Shown here: in pieces, positions 24,301 to 35,521 of the stretch | Numbering within the stretch: the first letter of the stretch is position 1 | How the letters are laid out: each line of letters begins with the position of its first letter | Source: Tolypeutes matacus | Lineage: Eukaryota > Chordata > Mammalia > Cingulata > Chlamyphoridae | Direction: 5' to 3' | DNA length: 64,000 bases | Assembly (NCBI GenBank): GCA_026826555.1 | Contig: JAKSZT010053764.1 | Location: 39,710,523 to 39,774,522, forward strand | Notes under the pieces: generated by a model | Told to the model about the DNA's origin: nothing | Database searches by the model: none | The model's input: only the letters and a program-made list of their open reading frames with translations | Program-made: the position numbers and the translations under genes

Positions 24301-24329
24301 TCTCGCGGAATTGATGTAATCCCGCGAGA
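24301..24329. promoter_or_regulatory. CGCG inverted repeat in NAA35 promoter
   Basis: Arms TCTCGCGG (24301-24308) and CCGCGAGA (24322-24329) are exact reverse complements separated by 13 nt. Each resembles a half of the TCTCGCGAGA promoter element known in TATA-less CpG-island promoters. Function is inferred only. Confidence 0.5.
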
Positions 24330-24479
24330 TGCAAAGGCGGCCGCCGTCTGCCTGCCGAACGGTGGCTATGGCAAGGGGGGTGTGTGTGGCCGGGGAGTGT
24401 GAAGTCCCCGGGAGTAAGGGGGAGGAGGCGGAGTCGCGCGCACCGGGCGTACGCATGCGCGCACGCGGCTAGTTGGGCT

Positions 24480-24723
24480 GGGCTGAGAGGGGAGGGGGCG
24501 GCGGCAGTGGCGGCAGCGGTAGCAGAGGCGGCGTCGTTATTTCCGCGGTCTGGACGGTGCGTGGCGGCGCGGGTGGCCACGGGAGAAGTAGGTAGGGACC
24601 GCCCCTGCAGAGCCATTGAGATCCCCCTGGCTCCCGTTTCCGAGAACCGCAGCCCCCCGGCGCGTGTGGCGGACCCTGGTGACGCCAGGTCACCCTGCGG
24701 CCCCGGCCCTCACCGCGCCTCAG
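24480..24723 (+). other. NAA35: NAA35 non-coding exon 1 (approximate)
   Basis: The coding start lies just after a splice acceptor at 25432-25433, so a separate 5' UTR exon is needed. The best donor in the CpG island is CAG|GTAGGA with GT at 24724-24725, which would give a 710-bp first intron. A second possible donor (TAG|GTAGGG near 24592) cannot be excluded. The 5' boundary is a guess placed within the GC peak. Confidence 0.45.
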
Positions 24724-25154
24724 GTAGGAGCCGCGGGCTTCCCCCGTGCCCGCTCCCCGCCGAGGCCCCGACCTCGCCCCTTGTTACCCGGACGACGACC
24801 CGGCGCCGGGCGTGCCCGCCTCCCGCGCGGCGACAGCCCTGTCCTTGCTTCCGCGCCCTGTGGGGCCGGGGCTGGGCCGGGCGGACGTGGAGCGGGTCCC
24901 GATTTCAGGTGCGCCCCTTCACTGGGCCCGGCGGGTGGGACCTTGTGGTGCGCGCCCGCGCGCTGTGTCCCAGGCGAGGCTGTGCGCTCGTCCTGCCTCG
25001 GCAGGGGAGGGGTTTGCCGAGAGAGCTCCAGGCAGACGAAGGGGTACCCTGCCTTGAGTAGTTGCTGCATAGGGTCCTGAATAGTACCTTGGTCGTTTGT
25101 GGTCGGTGTTGAAAGTTCGAAGATCTGGAGTTGGTTCTGCTTGAGCCAGTGGTG

Positions 25155-25178
25155 TGAATTTTTTTTTTTTTTTTTTTT
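25155..25178. repeat. Poly-T run in NAA35 intron 1
   Basis: A run of about 21 T. Confidence 0.7.
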
Positions 25179-25437
25179 AACGTAGTGGGAAGGCAAACTC
25201 TTTATGAGTCCTAGTAGGTGGTGGGTTATTAGTAAACGAACAGAAATAGTGCTCATTATCGTGAGACTAGCCAAATTAAGGTAATTTCTGCAGCACATTC
25301 TTCAAACTCAGAGTTTTGCTTAAAGAGTTTGGTAGGTCTTCAATATTTAGAAAACAAACACGCAAACACACGTTTTGCAAATACTGTTGCCTGAAAGCTA
25401 TATGTTCTCTTTTATTCCAATTCACTTTACAAGCATA

Positions 25438-25561
25438 ATGGTTATGAAAGCTTCTGTAGAAGAGGATGATTCAGGATGGGAGCTCAGTATACCAGAAAAG
25501 ATGGAGAAAAGCAATACAACCTGGGTGGACATAACCCAAGACTTTGAAGATGCTTGTAGAG
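25438..25561 (+). CDS. NAA35: NAA35 coding exon 2, residues 1-41
   Basis: The exon probably begins at 25434, four bases before the ATG, after a pyrimidine-rich tract ending in ACAAG. The ATG at 25438 starts [17 protein letters not shown], the conserved NAA35 N-terminus. A second in-frame Met is at codon 3. The acidic N-terminal stretch is followed by [13 protein letters not shown]. The exon ends on the first base of a Glu codon with donor G|GTGAGT at 25562. Upstream in-frame codons exist to 25375, but they lie before the acceptor and are not expected in mRNA. Confidence 0.95.
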
Positions 25562-25894
25562 GTGAGTTAGAATTTTGTGGCTTAGAGGCTCAAAATCTGG
25601 GAAAGGGTAAAATAAAATCTTGATTGTGCATTCTGAACGATTTCAACAAACAAAATCCACAGGTAAGTGTGGGTTTATCAAGTTTATTAACAATCCTTGT
25701 TCCTCTTCTGCCTTCTAATTTTAACTTTCATTTAAAGCCAGAATATATTTGATAAGTCATTAAATACAGATGTCGAGGCAATTTCTCCTAAGTTTTTCTA
25801 ACTTTAAGTAATAGGTTAGTCAGCACATGTCAGTAATATTTATGCAAACACTAATTCTGTTGAACTAAAGACATTTGTATTTCTGTACACTTGC

Positions 25895-26445
25895 AATTTG
25901 AAAATGATCAGATCATGTCATTCCCTACTTAAGATCCTCTAGTGGCTTCTTGTTGCATGTAGAATAAAATCCACACTCCATAGCCTACCCTGTCCCTGCC
26001 TACCATTCTAACTTCACTTACTACCACTGCCTAAGTAGGCTCCTTTTGTTTTCCTCACAAGGTCCTCTTTATCTCTTCATTAATTAAACTAAGGTAGTTC
26101 CTGCCTGGCCTTTGCATTCTTTGTTTTCTGTCTTAAGAGATTACTTTGCCTCAAGGTCTTCTTGTGGCTGGCTGACTCCTTCCTAACAGTCACCACTTAA
26201 ATGTTATCTTCTCAGTGAGGCTTCTCAAAATATCCAACCACTTCACCCCCTCATTCTCTTCTTTCCAATTTCATCTTGGTTGAATTTTCTTCATAGCACT
26301 TTTATCTTTGTGAAAAACCGTCACTTTCAATTATTTGTTGTCAGTCTTGCCCATTGGAATATTGTTTGTGAGTGCAGAGACTTTGCCTGTATCTCTAGCA
26401 TCCAGAAGAGTGCTTGGCCCTAAATGGAATAAATGAACGGTGAAG
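25895..26445 (+). mobile_element. L2-like LINE 3' end
   Basis: GATCATGTCATTCCCTACTT, AGAATAAAATCCACACTCCA and the terminal GCATCCAGAAGAGTGCTTGG motifs follow mammal-wide L2 order. Confidence 0.6.
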
Positions 26446-26567
26446 TGAGTGTTTTTGTCCTTTGAGGGGAAAGAGCCTTAGGGAGAGATTGAAGATAAGA
26501 AAAAGGAACAAATGATCCAGTGAGATCTTGCACTTTAAGAGAGTATGGGATCAAGAACACGGTAGAG

Positions 26568-26704
26568 GGAAGCGGCTGTGGCTGTGGCTCAATCAGTAGG
26601 GCTCCCGTTTACCATATGGCACGGCGTGGTTGGCTGACCCAGCGAGCACAAGCAGCAAGGGGGGGATAAATGAATAAATAAATAAAATCTTTAAAAAAAA
26701 AAAA
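26568..26704 (+). mobile_element. DAS-type SINE lacking its B box
   Basis: The head has a 6-bp duplication (GGCTGTGGCTGTGGC). The sequence then jumps from TTTACCATATGG straight to CACGGCGTGG, skipping about 55 bp including the B box. The 15-bp TSD AAGAACACGGTAGAG is exact at 26553-26567 and 26705-26719. Confidence 0.92.
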
Positions 26705-26719
26705 AAGAACACGGTAGAG

Positions 26720-27600
26720 GAATTAACTTGGGAAAAGAGTAGGGACACTGAGACAGGAGGAACTGAGGTTAGGATGGTGAAAATACTGATGTATTTCTAA
26801 GTGGATGGAGAAGAATGGTGGAGAATTCACACCTGATAGTTTCTATTAGTGATCATGAAGCTTTGGTCGCCTGGAGATGGTGAAGTAGGTTATGTTTAGA
26901 ACAGTGCTTTAAAGTAGAAGAGTAAAGATTTGAAACAGCTGCAGGTGGAAAGGGAGCCAGCTGAGGATAAGCAAAGTGATAAATCACGTGCCTGTGCCTA
27001 TCCTTTGACTGTTTTGAAATACATGTTCAGTGAAAGTATGCCTAAGTGAGAAAGTGGAAAGAATATTAGACTGGGAGTTGGGTGACTGCTCATATATCTG
27101 TCTAAGGGAGAGAGAGAAAGAAGTATAAGAGTGTAGTTTTTGTTCCCAAGGATCTTAGACTATTCAGTGGAGAGCTGAAAATCATAGCTGTTTCTTGCAC
27201 TGATTTTTATTTAGTGATCTATATTCAGGAACTGTCATTATGAACCTAAATGATTGGGGAAGGATTCATGAAGGATGCATTGCTTGAGTTGGGCCTTAAA
27301 AGAGGTTGAGTTTCTATAAGTGAAGGTGAGGGGAATTATCATTCTAGACTGAGACGAACCATGTGAGTCAGAGTTCAGTGAGTTTTATGTTTGGGAAACT
27401 GAATATTACTGCTTGGCTACAGCAGAATCTTTAAGGTTGGGAATTATAGAGGGGCTTAAGCTCCATTTTGCTATTATAGTTTGAGCTTATTCTTTAGGCA
27501 GTAGGAGGTCTGTAAAGGTTTTGAGCATAAAATTTAAAGTGTGTTCCCTTTAATGTTCAGCCCAATGACTTGGACAGAATAGCTTCTCAGTAAATAACAT
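26720..27600. other. NAA35 intron, possible ancient repeat traces
   Basis: GTGGAAAGGGAGCCAGCTGA-type purine-rich text resembles mammal-wide repeat debris, but I cannot place a family or edges. Confidence 0.3.
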
Positions 27601-27604
27601 AGCA

Positions 27605-27890
27605 AGCTTTTGAGACAGAGAGACATGGGCTGAAGTCCCAACTCTGCCACTTATTAGCTCAGTGACTTTGATCAGTTTAATCTGAGTCTTAATTTCCTCA
27701 TCTTGGGGGGCGGATGTGGCTCAAATGGTTGGACGTCTTTCTCCCATATGGAGGGACCTGGGTTCGATCCCCGGGACCTCCCGGTAAAATAATATAAATA
27801 AAATAAATAAAATAAAAAAAATTTCCTCATCTGTAAAATAGAGCTTCTCCTTTATAGAATTTGGGTACTAAATGAGATGAGTGAAAAGTT
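27605..27890 (+). mobile_element. MIR SINE, sense, split by a DAS-type SINE
   Basis: CAACTCTGCCACTTATTAGC and TTTCCTCATCTGTAAAATAG are MIR core and 3' landmarks. They lie on either side of the insertion at 27704-27819. Confidence 0.82.
27704..27819 (+). mobile_element. DAS-type SINE (short class)
   Basis: It has the head GGGGGGCGGATGTGGCTCAA, the B box GGTTCGATCCC and the end CCGGTAAAATAATATAAATA. It lacks the body found in the long class. The 13-bp TSD AATTTCCTCATCT lies at 27691-27703 and 27820-27832. Confidence 0.92.
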
Positions 27891-27899
27891 TTTGATCCA

Positions 27900-30370
27900 T
27901 AGTCAACTTAATAATGGTAGCTGTTGTTATTCATGGAGTATAATTCAGTGGTGAAAGTGTATGAAGAATGTTAATCTAGCAGCATTGTTTATGATGAATT
28001 GGGATGGAGAGATCCTGTAACCGTAGAAACAAGTTTTTGCAGTCACATGGGATGTAAGAGTTTTATATGAGAACAAAAAGGCTCATGTGGCTTGATTGGT
28101 GAATGCTGTAGTGGTGAAAAAAACGTAAGAGATAATGTTCCTTAAAACATTTTCCTTAGTGACAACAGAGGAGAGTGAACATATAAACCTCTCAGCCCCC
28201 TTTCCCAAGTCTTGTGAGTGGAATTCAAAAGCAACTCATTCTCAAGCACAAGATATTTTTATAGTTTCCTTAAATTTATTGAAAAGCTTGTGTTTTATAC
28301 CATGTTTCCATTACTTTTAAAGGTCTTTTTCTCCTAAACTGTCATGTAAATTTAACACTCTAGGTAGCTGCACCGTTTTTATCCTGTAGCTTTGAGTAAC
28401 TCAGGACATCATTTTTACCCTGGGTTGTGCATCCCACAGTTTAAAGAGCATGGATCTACATAGTTTCAACTAAGTCTGATTTTGAAGGTCCTCTAACTTT
28501 AGTCCCACTGCTTTCAAATATTGATGGTGTACTTTGAATTGTAAGGAGAATTAAACCCAGGACAGCAACATAGAGTACTGGTAGGGAGAAGTGCTTTGGC
28601 TTGGTTTCATATTATATCATAAATCAGTCCTGTTTCTTAGAGGAAGGAGCCTAGAGTGGGAGACTTGGTTTAATCCCTGTTTCATTGTGGCTTGAGAGGG
28701 GATGACATATCATTTTCTTGCCAACACATACCATCTTATTTCACTTTGACATAATGAGCTCTTGCTCTGTCTCAAGTGGCATAAATATGAGGTATACTTC
28801 TGGAAACTAAAAAGTTAGTTTTAAACAATTGATCATCCTTAACATATAGATTTTTAGACTAAAGACTTTTAGCAGCAGCTCTTGAGCTTGTGGTATTAAT
28901 TTGTTTTTCTTTCTTGAAATAATCAGATTCATAGCCTTGAATACAGTTTAAACTTATGTTCTAGTGACTTTCTAAAAACCAAATTTAAAACAGATATCAC
29001 ATCCTTTTCTTTAACTTTATTACAGTGGTCTCTCCTCTTTGGTAATAGCATTCAGTTAGTCTCTGGTGAGTTACAAGGCCAAACAAACAAACAAAACATT
29101 CTGCATACTTAGGAAGAAGTTGTTTTTCATACCAGTTTCTACTCATTGTTTTATGGCTCTCCAAAATCCTCTGGATCAAGTACAGACTTTAATCTGAATC
29201 ACTGCTTTTTATTTCCTACTAGGCAGGTGGCACATATTACCTAGACATTCCCTGTAACTGACCATGAGGCCCTTGATTTGTAGCTTCATTTCCAAATTAT
29301 TTTGAATATATGGAACCAACACTGTTATTTTGCCTGATAGGGAAATTTTTAATACTTCAAGGCTTTCCTTTTTTAGGAAACGTTGCCTAACTTAGACCAT
29401 CTCATTTCACAAGCTATAAGAAGTCTGTTATCTTCACTTTCCATTTGGTTTTCTATATTTAGATGCTTTTTGAATTAAAAACCTATAACTTGGAAATTGC
29501 ACATAAACAAATGATCATAAAACGTACACTGCTCCTACTCTAGAAGGATATAGGCCCATGCTCTCATTCATTTTCTTCTCTCTGAAAACTTAATTCATTC
29601 CTTCTTATGCAGTCCTTATTACAGGTACCATTTTTTAAGGCTCTGTATTATTAAGTTCTTCAGCACTTGCCCCATACTTTTAAGAAAACTCCTTTTATGG
29701 CTTTCTCTTTCCTTTTCTAAAATCTGGGTTGTTTTGACTTCTGTTCTTTCTTTCTATCTTCTCCTACCCAGAACATTTGTAGGTGCTCAATATGTTTAAG
29801 AAAGAATGAATATACTAAGGCCATGTTTTTTAAACTTGAGAATATCTGGATCTTGAATTTGAGAAGTTTAAGAATCACTGCGTTACATTAAATGCTGTCA
29901 TTTTGGGTGATTGCCTGGAGCCAGTATAATTATAAAAATACACACTTGGGCACTGAAATTGTGGCCATATATGATTAAGTGTTATCCAGGTGATCTGGAA
30001 TATACTTGTATAACCTTTTAAAAAATTATCATTAAAATGATTACATAGCATTTAAAAATTATTGTAGCAAAAGTATAGATTCTTGATAAAACTTTCATGG
30101 ACAGTCCCCCCCAATCTGTGAACCCTAGTTTGAAAATCATTTTTCTAGGAATTTGCTGTTTGTTGCCAGGGGAACAAGAGGAAAATGATGGATGAAATCA
30201 GGTACCCCTAAATTGTCCTGGTGAAAGATCTGGACAAACTAAAATATTTTTAAAAATGAAGACTTTGTTTTGGAAACAAAAATTTTGTGTTCCTTTTCTC
30301 ATGCCATCAGTGTTTTTGGTGATGGGCTATGGATGGAATGGTCAGCACTGGTCTTCGTGGATCACTTTAG
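27900..30370. other. NAA35 intron 2, no feature recognised
   Basis: AT-rich intronic sequence with no ORF or element I can support. Confidence 0.4.
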
Positions 30371-30372
30371 AT

Positions 30373-30560
30373 CAGTGGTTCTCAAACGGGGGTGATTTTG
30401 CCCTTCAGGACATTTGCCAATGTCTCATGACATTTTTGGTAGTCACAATTGTGGGGAGGGTACTATTGGTGTCTAGTGGGTAGAGGCCAGGGATTCTGCT
30501 GAACATCCTACAATGTAAAGGACAGTAAGTTGGCCCCAAATGTCAATAGTGCTGCTTAGT
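30373..30560 (+). mobile_element. MER20-like hAT-Charlie element
   Basis: CAGTGGTTCTCAAACGGGGG, GACATTTGCCAATGTCTCAT and AGTGGGTAGAGGCCAGGGAT follow MER20 order as I know it. The right terminus is degraded. Confidence 0.8.
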
Positions 30561-31331
30561 TCAAATCAGCTGTCACTTAACCTCTTAACCCTGGGTCCTT
30601 CAGGAAACAACATGTAGGTATTGGATGGCTTAATACTTCTAACATTTAGCATTAATGTAGAACAAGCAGTACAAGAGTAATGGGACCTTTGCACTTTGAG
30701 GACTGTTCTTTATTGTTTAGAATACCTTAACGGATTTTTCCCTTAATATCTTATATTCATCCTGCTTTGTTACGAGCTTTGGTTAATAGAAAAGGTGTCT
30801 TCAGAAGCTACCATTTTCTCCCTTTTAGCTGATTATTTTAATGTTTTTTTTGATTTTGGATAGCATGCTTTTATTCAACTTCTTATTTTGAAATACCTTC
30901 AAACTTACAGGACAGTTAAAACAAATGCCATACAAAGAACTCCAGTATACCCTTACCCCCTAGGTACCCATATCTACCAGTTTAAACATTTTGCCATATT
31001 TGCTGTATCATTCTATTTGTTTATTCCTCCCTCCCACCCTTTCCCCCTCTGTCTTTTGGTATATTTATCAGTCCTTTTTCTAAGCACTTGAGTGTAAGTT
31101 ATATATATCATACTCTTTGAACACTTACTACTGCCAAGTGTATTTCCTAAGAACAAGGATATTCACTTATGTAACCACCTTAAGTGCACTTATCAAATTC
31201 AAGAAATTAAACATTGATATAAAGCTTATAGTCCATATTCCAATTTTTTTTCATACTTCCCAATAATGTCCTTTTGAACTTTTTCTTCTCCTTTGTTAGA
31301 ACCCATCCAGGAGCATGTATTGCATTTAGTT

Positions 31332-31600
<269 letters not shown>

Positions 31601-32065
31601 ATATTCTCTAGTATTTGCTTTGTATTTATCTTGGGGCTTAAATTTAACTTCTTAAATCTGTAACATTTTTGTTTGCCTTGATACCAAGGTAACTTCAGTA
31701 GTGTACACAAACTATATTCCAGTACCCTTCCATTGCCCTGCCTTTATGTAGTCCTTATTACAAACTACATGTGAGTCCAGACCACTGATTTTTCATTACA
31801 TTTTTATGCATTTGCCTTTTAGATTATGTAGGAAGTAAAAAGTGGAGTTACAAATTAAAAATGCAGTAGTACTGGCATTTATGTTTACTCATTTTATTAC
31901 CCTTACTGGAAGTCTTGTTTCTTCATGCAGCTTCAATGTATTGTCTATTGCCCTTTCTTTTCAACTTGCAGAACTCTCTTTAGCATCTCTTGTAGGGTTG
32001 GTCTAGTGGTGATGAATTCCCTCAACTTTTGTTTATCTAGGAATGTCTTGATCTCCTTCATTTTT

Positions 32066-32167
32066 TTTTTTTTTTCAATTTTATTTTACCAGGAGGTCCT
32101 GGGGACCCAACCCGGGTCTTTTCATGTGGTAGACAGATGCCCAACCACTTGAGCCACATCTGCTTCC
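32066..32167 (-). mobile_element. DAS-type SINE (short class), antisense
   Basis: On the minus strand it has a GCAGATGTGGCTCAAGTGGT head and ends GACCTCCTGGTAAAAT. TSD CTCCTTCATTTTT lies at 32053-32065 and 32168-32180. Confidence 0.88.
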
Positions 32168-32293
32168 CTCCTTCATTTTTGAAAGACAGTTTTGCCAGAT
32201 ATGGAACTCCTGATTGGCAATTTTTTGCTTTCAACACTTAAAATATGTCCTTCCATTGCCTCTTTGTGTCCATGGTATGAGGCTCCTTTTTAT

Positions 32294-32509
32294 TTTTTTT
32301 TTATTTTATTTTTTATTTTTATTTATTTATTTATTTTTTAAGATTTTATTTATTTATTCATTTATGCCCCCCTTGCTGCTTGTGCTCGCTGGGTCAGCTA
32401 ACCACGCCGTGCAGGCGGGCTTACTTTCACCAGGAGTCCCCGGGAACCGAACCCGGGGCCTCCCATATGGTAAACGGGAGCCCTACTGATTGAGCCACAG
32501 CCGCTTCCC
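32294..32509 (-). mobile_element. DAS-type SINE (long class), antisense
   Basis: It carries the full long-class body (minus strand GGCGTGGTTAGCTGACCCAG). The 16-bp TSD TGAGGCTCCTTTTTAT is exact at 32278-32293 and 32510-32525. Confidence 0.93.
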
Positions 32510-32663
32510 TGAGGCTCCTTTTTATGTGACACATTGCTTCTTTTGTGACTTTTAGAATTATCTCTTTATCTTTGGTATTTGACAGTTTATTGATTATAAC
32601 ATGGTGTGATGTGGGTCTATTTGGTTTTACCTTGTTTAGAGTTCATTGATATTGCTACTTCTT

Positions 32664-32756
32664 TATTTTTTAATGTTTAAAAAATTTTTATTGTAGGCAG
32701 GAAGTTTATTGGGAAGCTCTCCCAATGGAGGGGGTCTGAAGAGAGACTTCAGCCCC
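32664..32756 (-). mobile_element. 93-bp retroposed 3'-end fragment of unknown transcript
   Basis: It is flanked by 17-bp repeats TGATATTG(C/T)TACTTCTT (32647-32663, 32757-32773). On the minus strand it reads GGGGCTGAAG...CAATAAACTTCC...AATAAAA and ends A-rich. It looks like a polyadenylated 3' end, perhaps LTR-derived. Confidence 0.5.
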
Positions 32757-32774
32757 TGATATTGTTACTTCTTG

Positions 32775-33180
32775 ACTCTCTTACCCCCTCCCCCAAATTT
32801 AGGCATTATCTACTCACTTCCCCCAAAAAGTTATATCATGCAAACACAAATGTTATTCATAGCTGAACCAAGGAGTACACCTATTTTCGTGTTCCTTCCT
32901 GTACAGTTTTTCTGTTGTACATAAAAATGTATACCCCAAACCTATGTCCGTATTAATTCTACATCAGACTCTTCACTAGTTGTCTAAATCTCCTTAAGTC
33001 TGACACATCATCTTATCAGTTTCATCTCTTTAAAGATGAGCTTCCTAATTTCCTCCAATCTGAACTTTGTGCCTTTTGTACCTAGTGTGCAACTTCATCT
33101 TGATATCTTCCTTCATAATCAGTCTAGGATTTCTTACTTTTCTCCCTTATTTTTATTGGACATCTTTATTATCTTCCTGA
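32775..33180. other. NAA35 intron, nothing recognised
   Basis: Pyrimidine-rich sequence with no ORF or repeat I can name. Confidence 0.35.
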
Positions 33181-33920
33181 GAAAAGGGTATGGGTGATAA
33201 TTTTTTTTTTTAGCCTCTGAATGTCTGAAGATATTTTTTAATTCTATCCTCCAACTTGATTTATAGTACATGTGGGTCCTTTTCAGAATTTTGAATGCAT
33301 TGTTCATTGGTATGTCACTCTGATGTTGCTATTAAGTCTGACATTCTGATTCCTGGGCTTTCACATGTTACTCTTAGAATGTGTTCTCTGTGTTCAGAAC
33401 TTTGACAATGGTGTGCCTTGTTGATGACGCTGGGGCCCTTTTCACATAGTCTGATCATTCGGTTCTGGGACACGTTCTTGAATTACTCTCTTTTTTTTTT
33501 TTTTAACTCTCCTTATGGAATATCTGTTATTTGGATATTGAACTTCCTGGACTGGTCCTCTCATTTGTGGTTTTTTTTTTTTTTTTTTTTTTAATTTTTT
33601 TTATCCTTCCTTGCCTATTTTCCATTTCTATCTTTCTGTCACTTCATCTTTGAAACCTTTTGAATTTCTTGTCTGCTATGATGTTTTTAATTTCTAACTT
33701 TTTTTTCCCTAAAAGTTGTCTTTTTTTTCACTTGTATTGTTTTCTCTCTCTGAGGGTAATAATAGTTCCTTTGAATTTTTGTGTCCCTACATTGTGTCTT
33801 TCCTCCAACTTGGCTTTTTCAATTTGTTTCCTTTAGTTTCTATCTTTCATATTAGGGAATTACTTCAGATACCTAATAATCCTTTGTTGCCTCTCTAAGG
33901 GTAGAGGGACTAAAAATCCA
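33180..33920 (-). mobile_element. Old HAL1/L1-like LINE fragment, antisense
   Basis: GTCTGAAGATATTTTTTAAT and CTCTTAGAATGTGTTCTCTG resemble the antisense HAL1 3' region found at 10340-10560. It is strongly decayed, with several poly-T runs. Confidence 0.45.
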
Positions 33921-35160
33921 GTTGGAAGCTTTGAATCTCTGCAACTTGACTGTGAAGATCACTGTAGGATGATCTGACTTGGCTTTTGTGTTGGAGAGCC
34001 TCTGATATCAGTTATTTAGCTGTTTGCTCTTGGAAAGATCATATTCCCTAAAGAAAGCTTGTCTAATCCCTGCCTTGAGGTTGAAGATAGGACTGCCTGT
34101 GATCTAGCAGCAGCATTCACTTAATGTCCTCCCTTTCCATTACAGTATGGCAGCATTCAACCTACTTGCTGTCCCTGGATGAGGGAGAGGCAGTTATTCT
34201 GCTTTATAAATAGGGCAGGGCTCTGGGAATCTGACTGCTCAATCCCTGTTTTAGCTCCCTTTTATCCCCACTTGCAGAAGTAAGTGTTAAATCAGAAAAC
34301 TACTTGTCTTTCTGTTTCTAATTTCCTGATTTTTTTTTACTATTATTTCTACTCCTATTTTTCCTCTTTTGGATTTATGCCTTTCTTTACCAAAAAAAAA
34401 AAAAAATCCCTCTGTTGTTTTAATGGGGTTTCAGGAGGGAATTAAAAATAGTTTCATGTGTTTAATTGGCTATCTTTACCCAGAGGTCAGCCACTCTAAA
34501 CTCTCTGTTGTTACCCCCTTCAATGCTTTATTACTCTCAGTTTTCTCTTTGCCTGTTCCATTTATGAAGACAAAGGTGATCCTATTCAGGGAGATAGGTA
34601 TAGAAGTTTAATGCTGTGAAAGCAAGAGTTTTGGGGCCTGCTTTAGCCATCAGAAGACCTGTGTTCCTGCAAGACTCTCTCATCCTCTAATAAACCACGT
34701 TTCTTTGAAGCAGTCTCTCATGCAGTTTTGTAAATTGATAAAAATATATTTGCATTGTTATATTGTCATATTTGCATATTTTTCTCTGTCGTGTTAGATT
34801 ACATTTCTTCAGGAAAATAACCATATGCTTCAGGTGCTTAACTGCTACATACCCAAACACCTCCATTCAAAAGTTATGAAACATTTATTTCCAAAGCAAA
34901 AGGAAAGATGTTCCTAGTAAGCTATCATGAAATTCTCTAACCCCCAGAATTAAAATGTTTTTGTCACAAGTGATGTAGTCATGCTGTACATCACTTTGAG
35001 AACTTGTTGATGAAATTCAAAGGTAATTTATTGTGAAAAAATTTTTGAATCATTGTATCTATGATTTAAGTCAAGTTTTCCCCATACCTAATTTTCGCAT
35101 TTGTTCTGAGTAAAGTTATGTACTATTGAGCCTATTTGAGGCTTTAACTTAAAAGTTCTA
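33921..35160. other. NAA35 intron 2, nothing recognised
   Basis: No gene or named repeat is supported here. Confidence 0.35.
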
Positions 35161-35170
35161 GGTGTAATTC

Positions 35171-35252
35171 TTTTCCTTTCCTCTCCTTTCCTCTCCTTTC
35201 CTCTCCTTTCCTCTCCTTTCTCCTTTCCTTTTCCTTTTCCTTTTCCTTTTTC
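35171..35252. repeat. (TCCTTTCCTC)n pyrimidine microsatellite
   Basis: Five- and ten-base units of CTTTCCTCTC repeat, then run into TTTTCC units. Confidence 0.9.
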
Positions 35253-35274
35253 ATTTTTTAATATTTTAGTTTGG

Positions 35275-35510
35275 TGTGATTTGTGATCCCTGGGGGATCT
35301 CCAAGACCATTACAGGGTGTGTGCGAGGTCAAAACTATTTCTGTGATAATATCAAGATGTTACTTGTCTTTTAGACTCTTGGTATATGCTGGAGTTTTCC
35401 AGAGGCTACATGATGTGTGATAATATCACCTCTCTGATTCCTAATGATAAATGTAAAACATTGTCTTTTTCACCAGTATTTTCTGAGAACTCCTGCCCAG
35501 TTGAATAAAA
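35275..35510 (+). mobile_element. hAT-Charlie-like fragment
   Basis: GTGTGCGAGGTCAAAACTAT and GGAGTTTTCCAGAGGCTACA are landmarks of a mammalian Charlie-type element. Edges are unclear. Confidence 0.5.
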
Positions 35511-35521
35511 CCTAATTTAGG

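Larger units (their letters stand above)
24200..25060. promoter_or_regulatory. CpG island, NAA35 promoter
   Basis: This stretch is strikingly GC- and CpG-rich in an otherwise AT-rich window and ends just before the first NAA35 coding exon. There is no obvious TATA box. It contains an NRF-1-like palindromic core (ACGCATGCGCGC, 24451-24462), a CGCG inverted repeat (24301-24329) and GGC-rich triplets (about 24497-24537). Known biology: housekeeping genes like NatC subunits usually start from TATA-less CpG islands. Open reading frames here (up to about 225 codons) are composition artefacts with no recognisable protein. Confidence 0.88.

Noticed and set aside
24384..25298. Several long overlapping open frames (up to about 225 codons) on both strands
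   Set aside because: They come from the stop-poor GC-rich CpG island, occupy several frames at once, and resemble no protein family. The NAA35 5' UTR explains the region.
25375..25437. An upstream start for NAA35 at 25375
   Set aside because: It is in frame but lies before the splice acceptor at 25432-25433, and the conserved protein starts at 25438.
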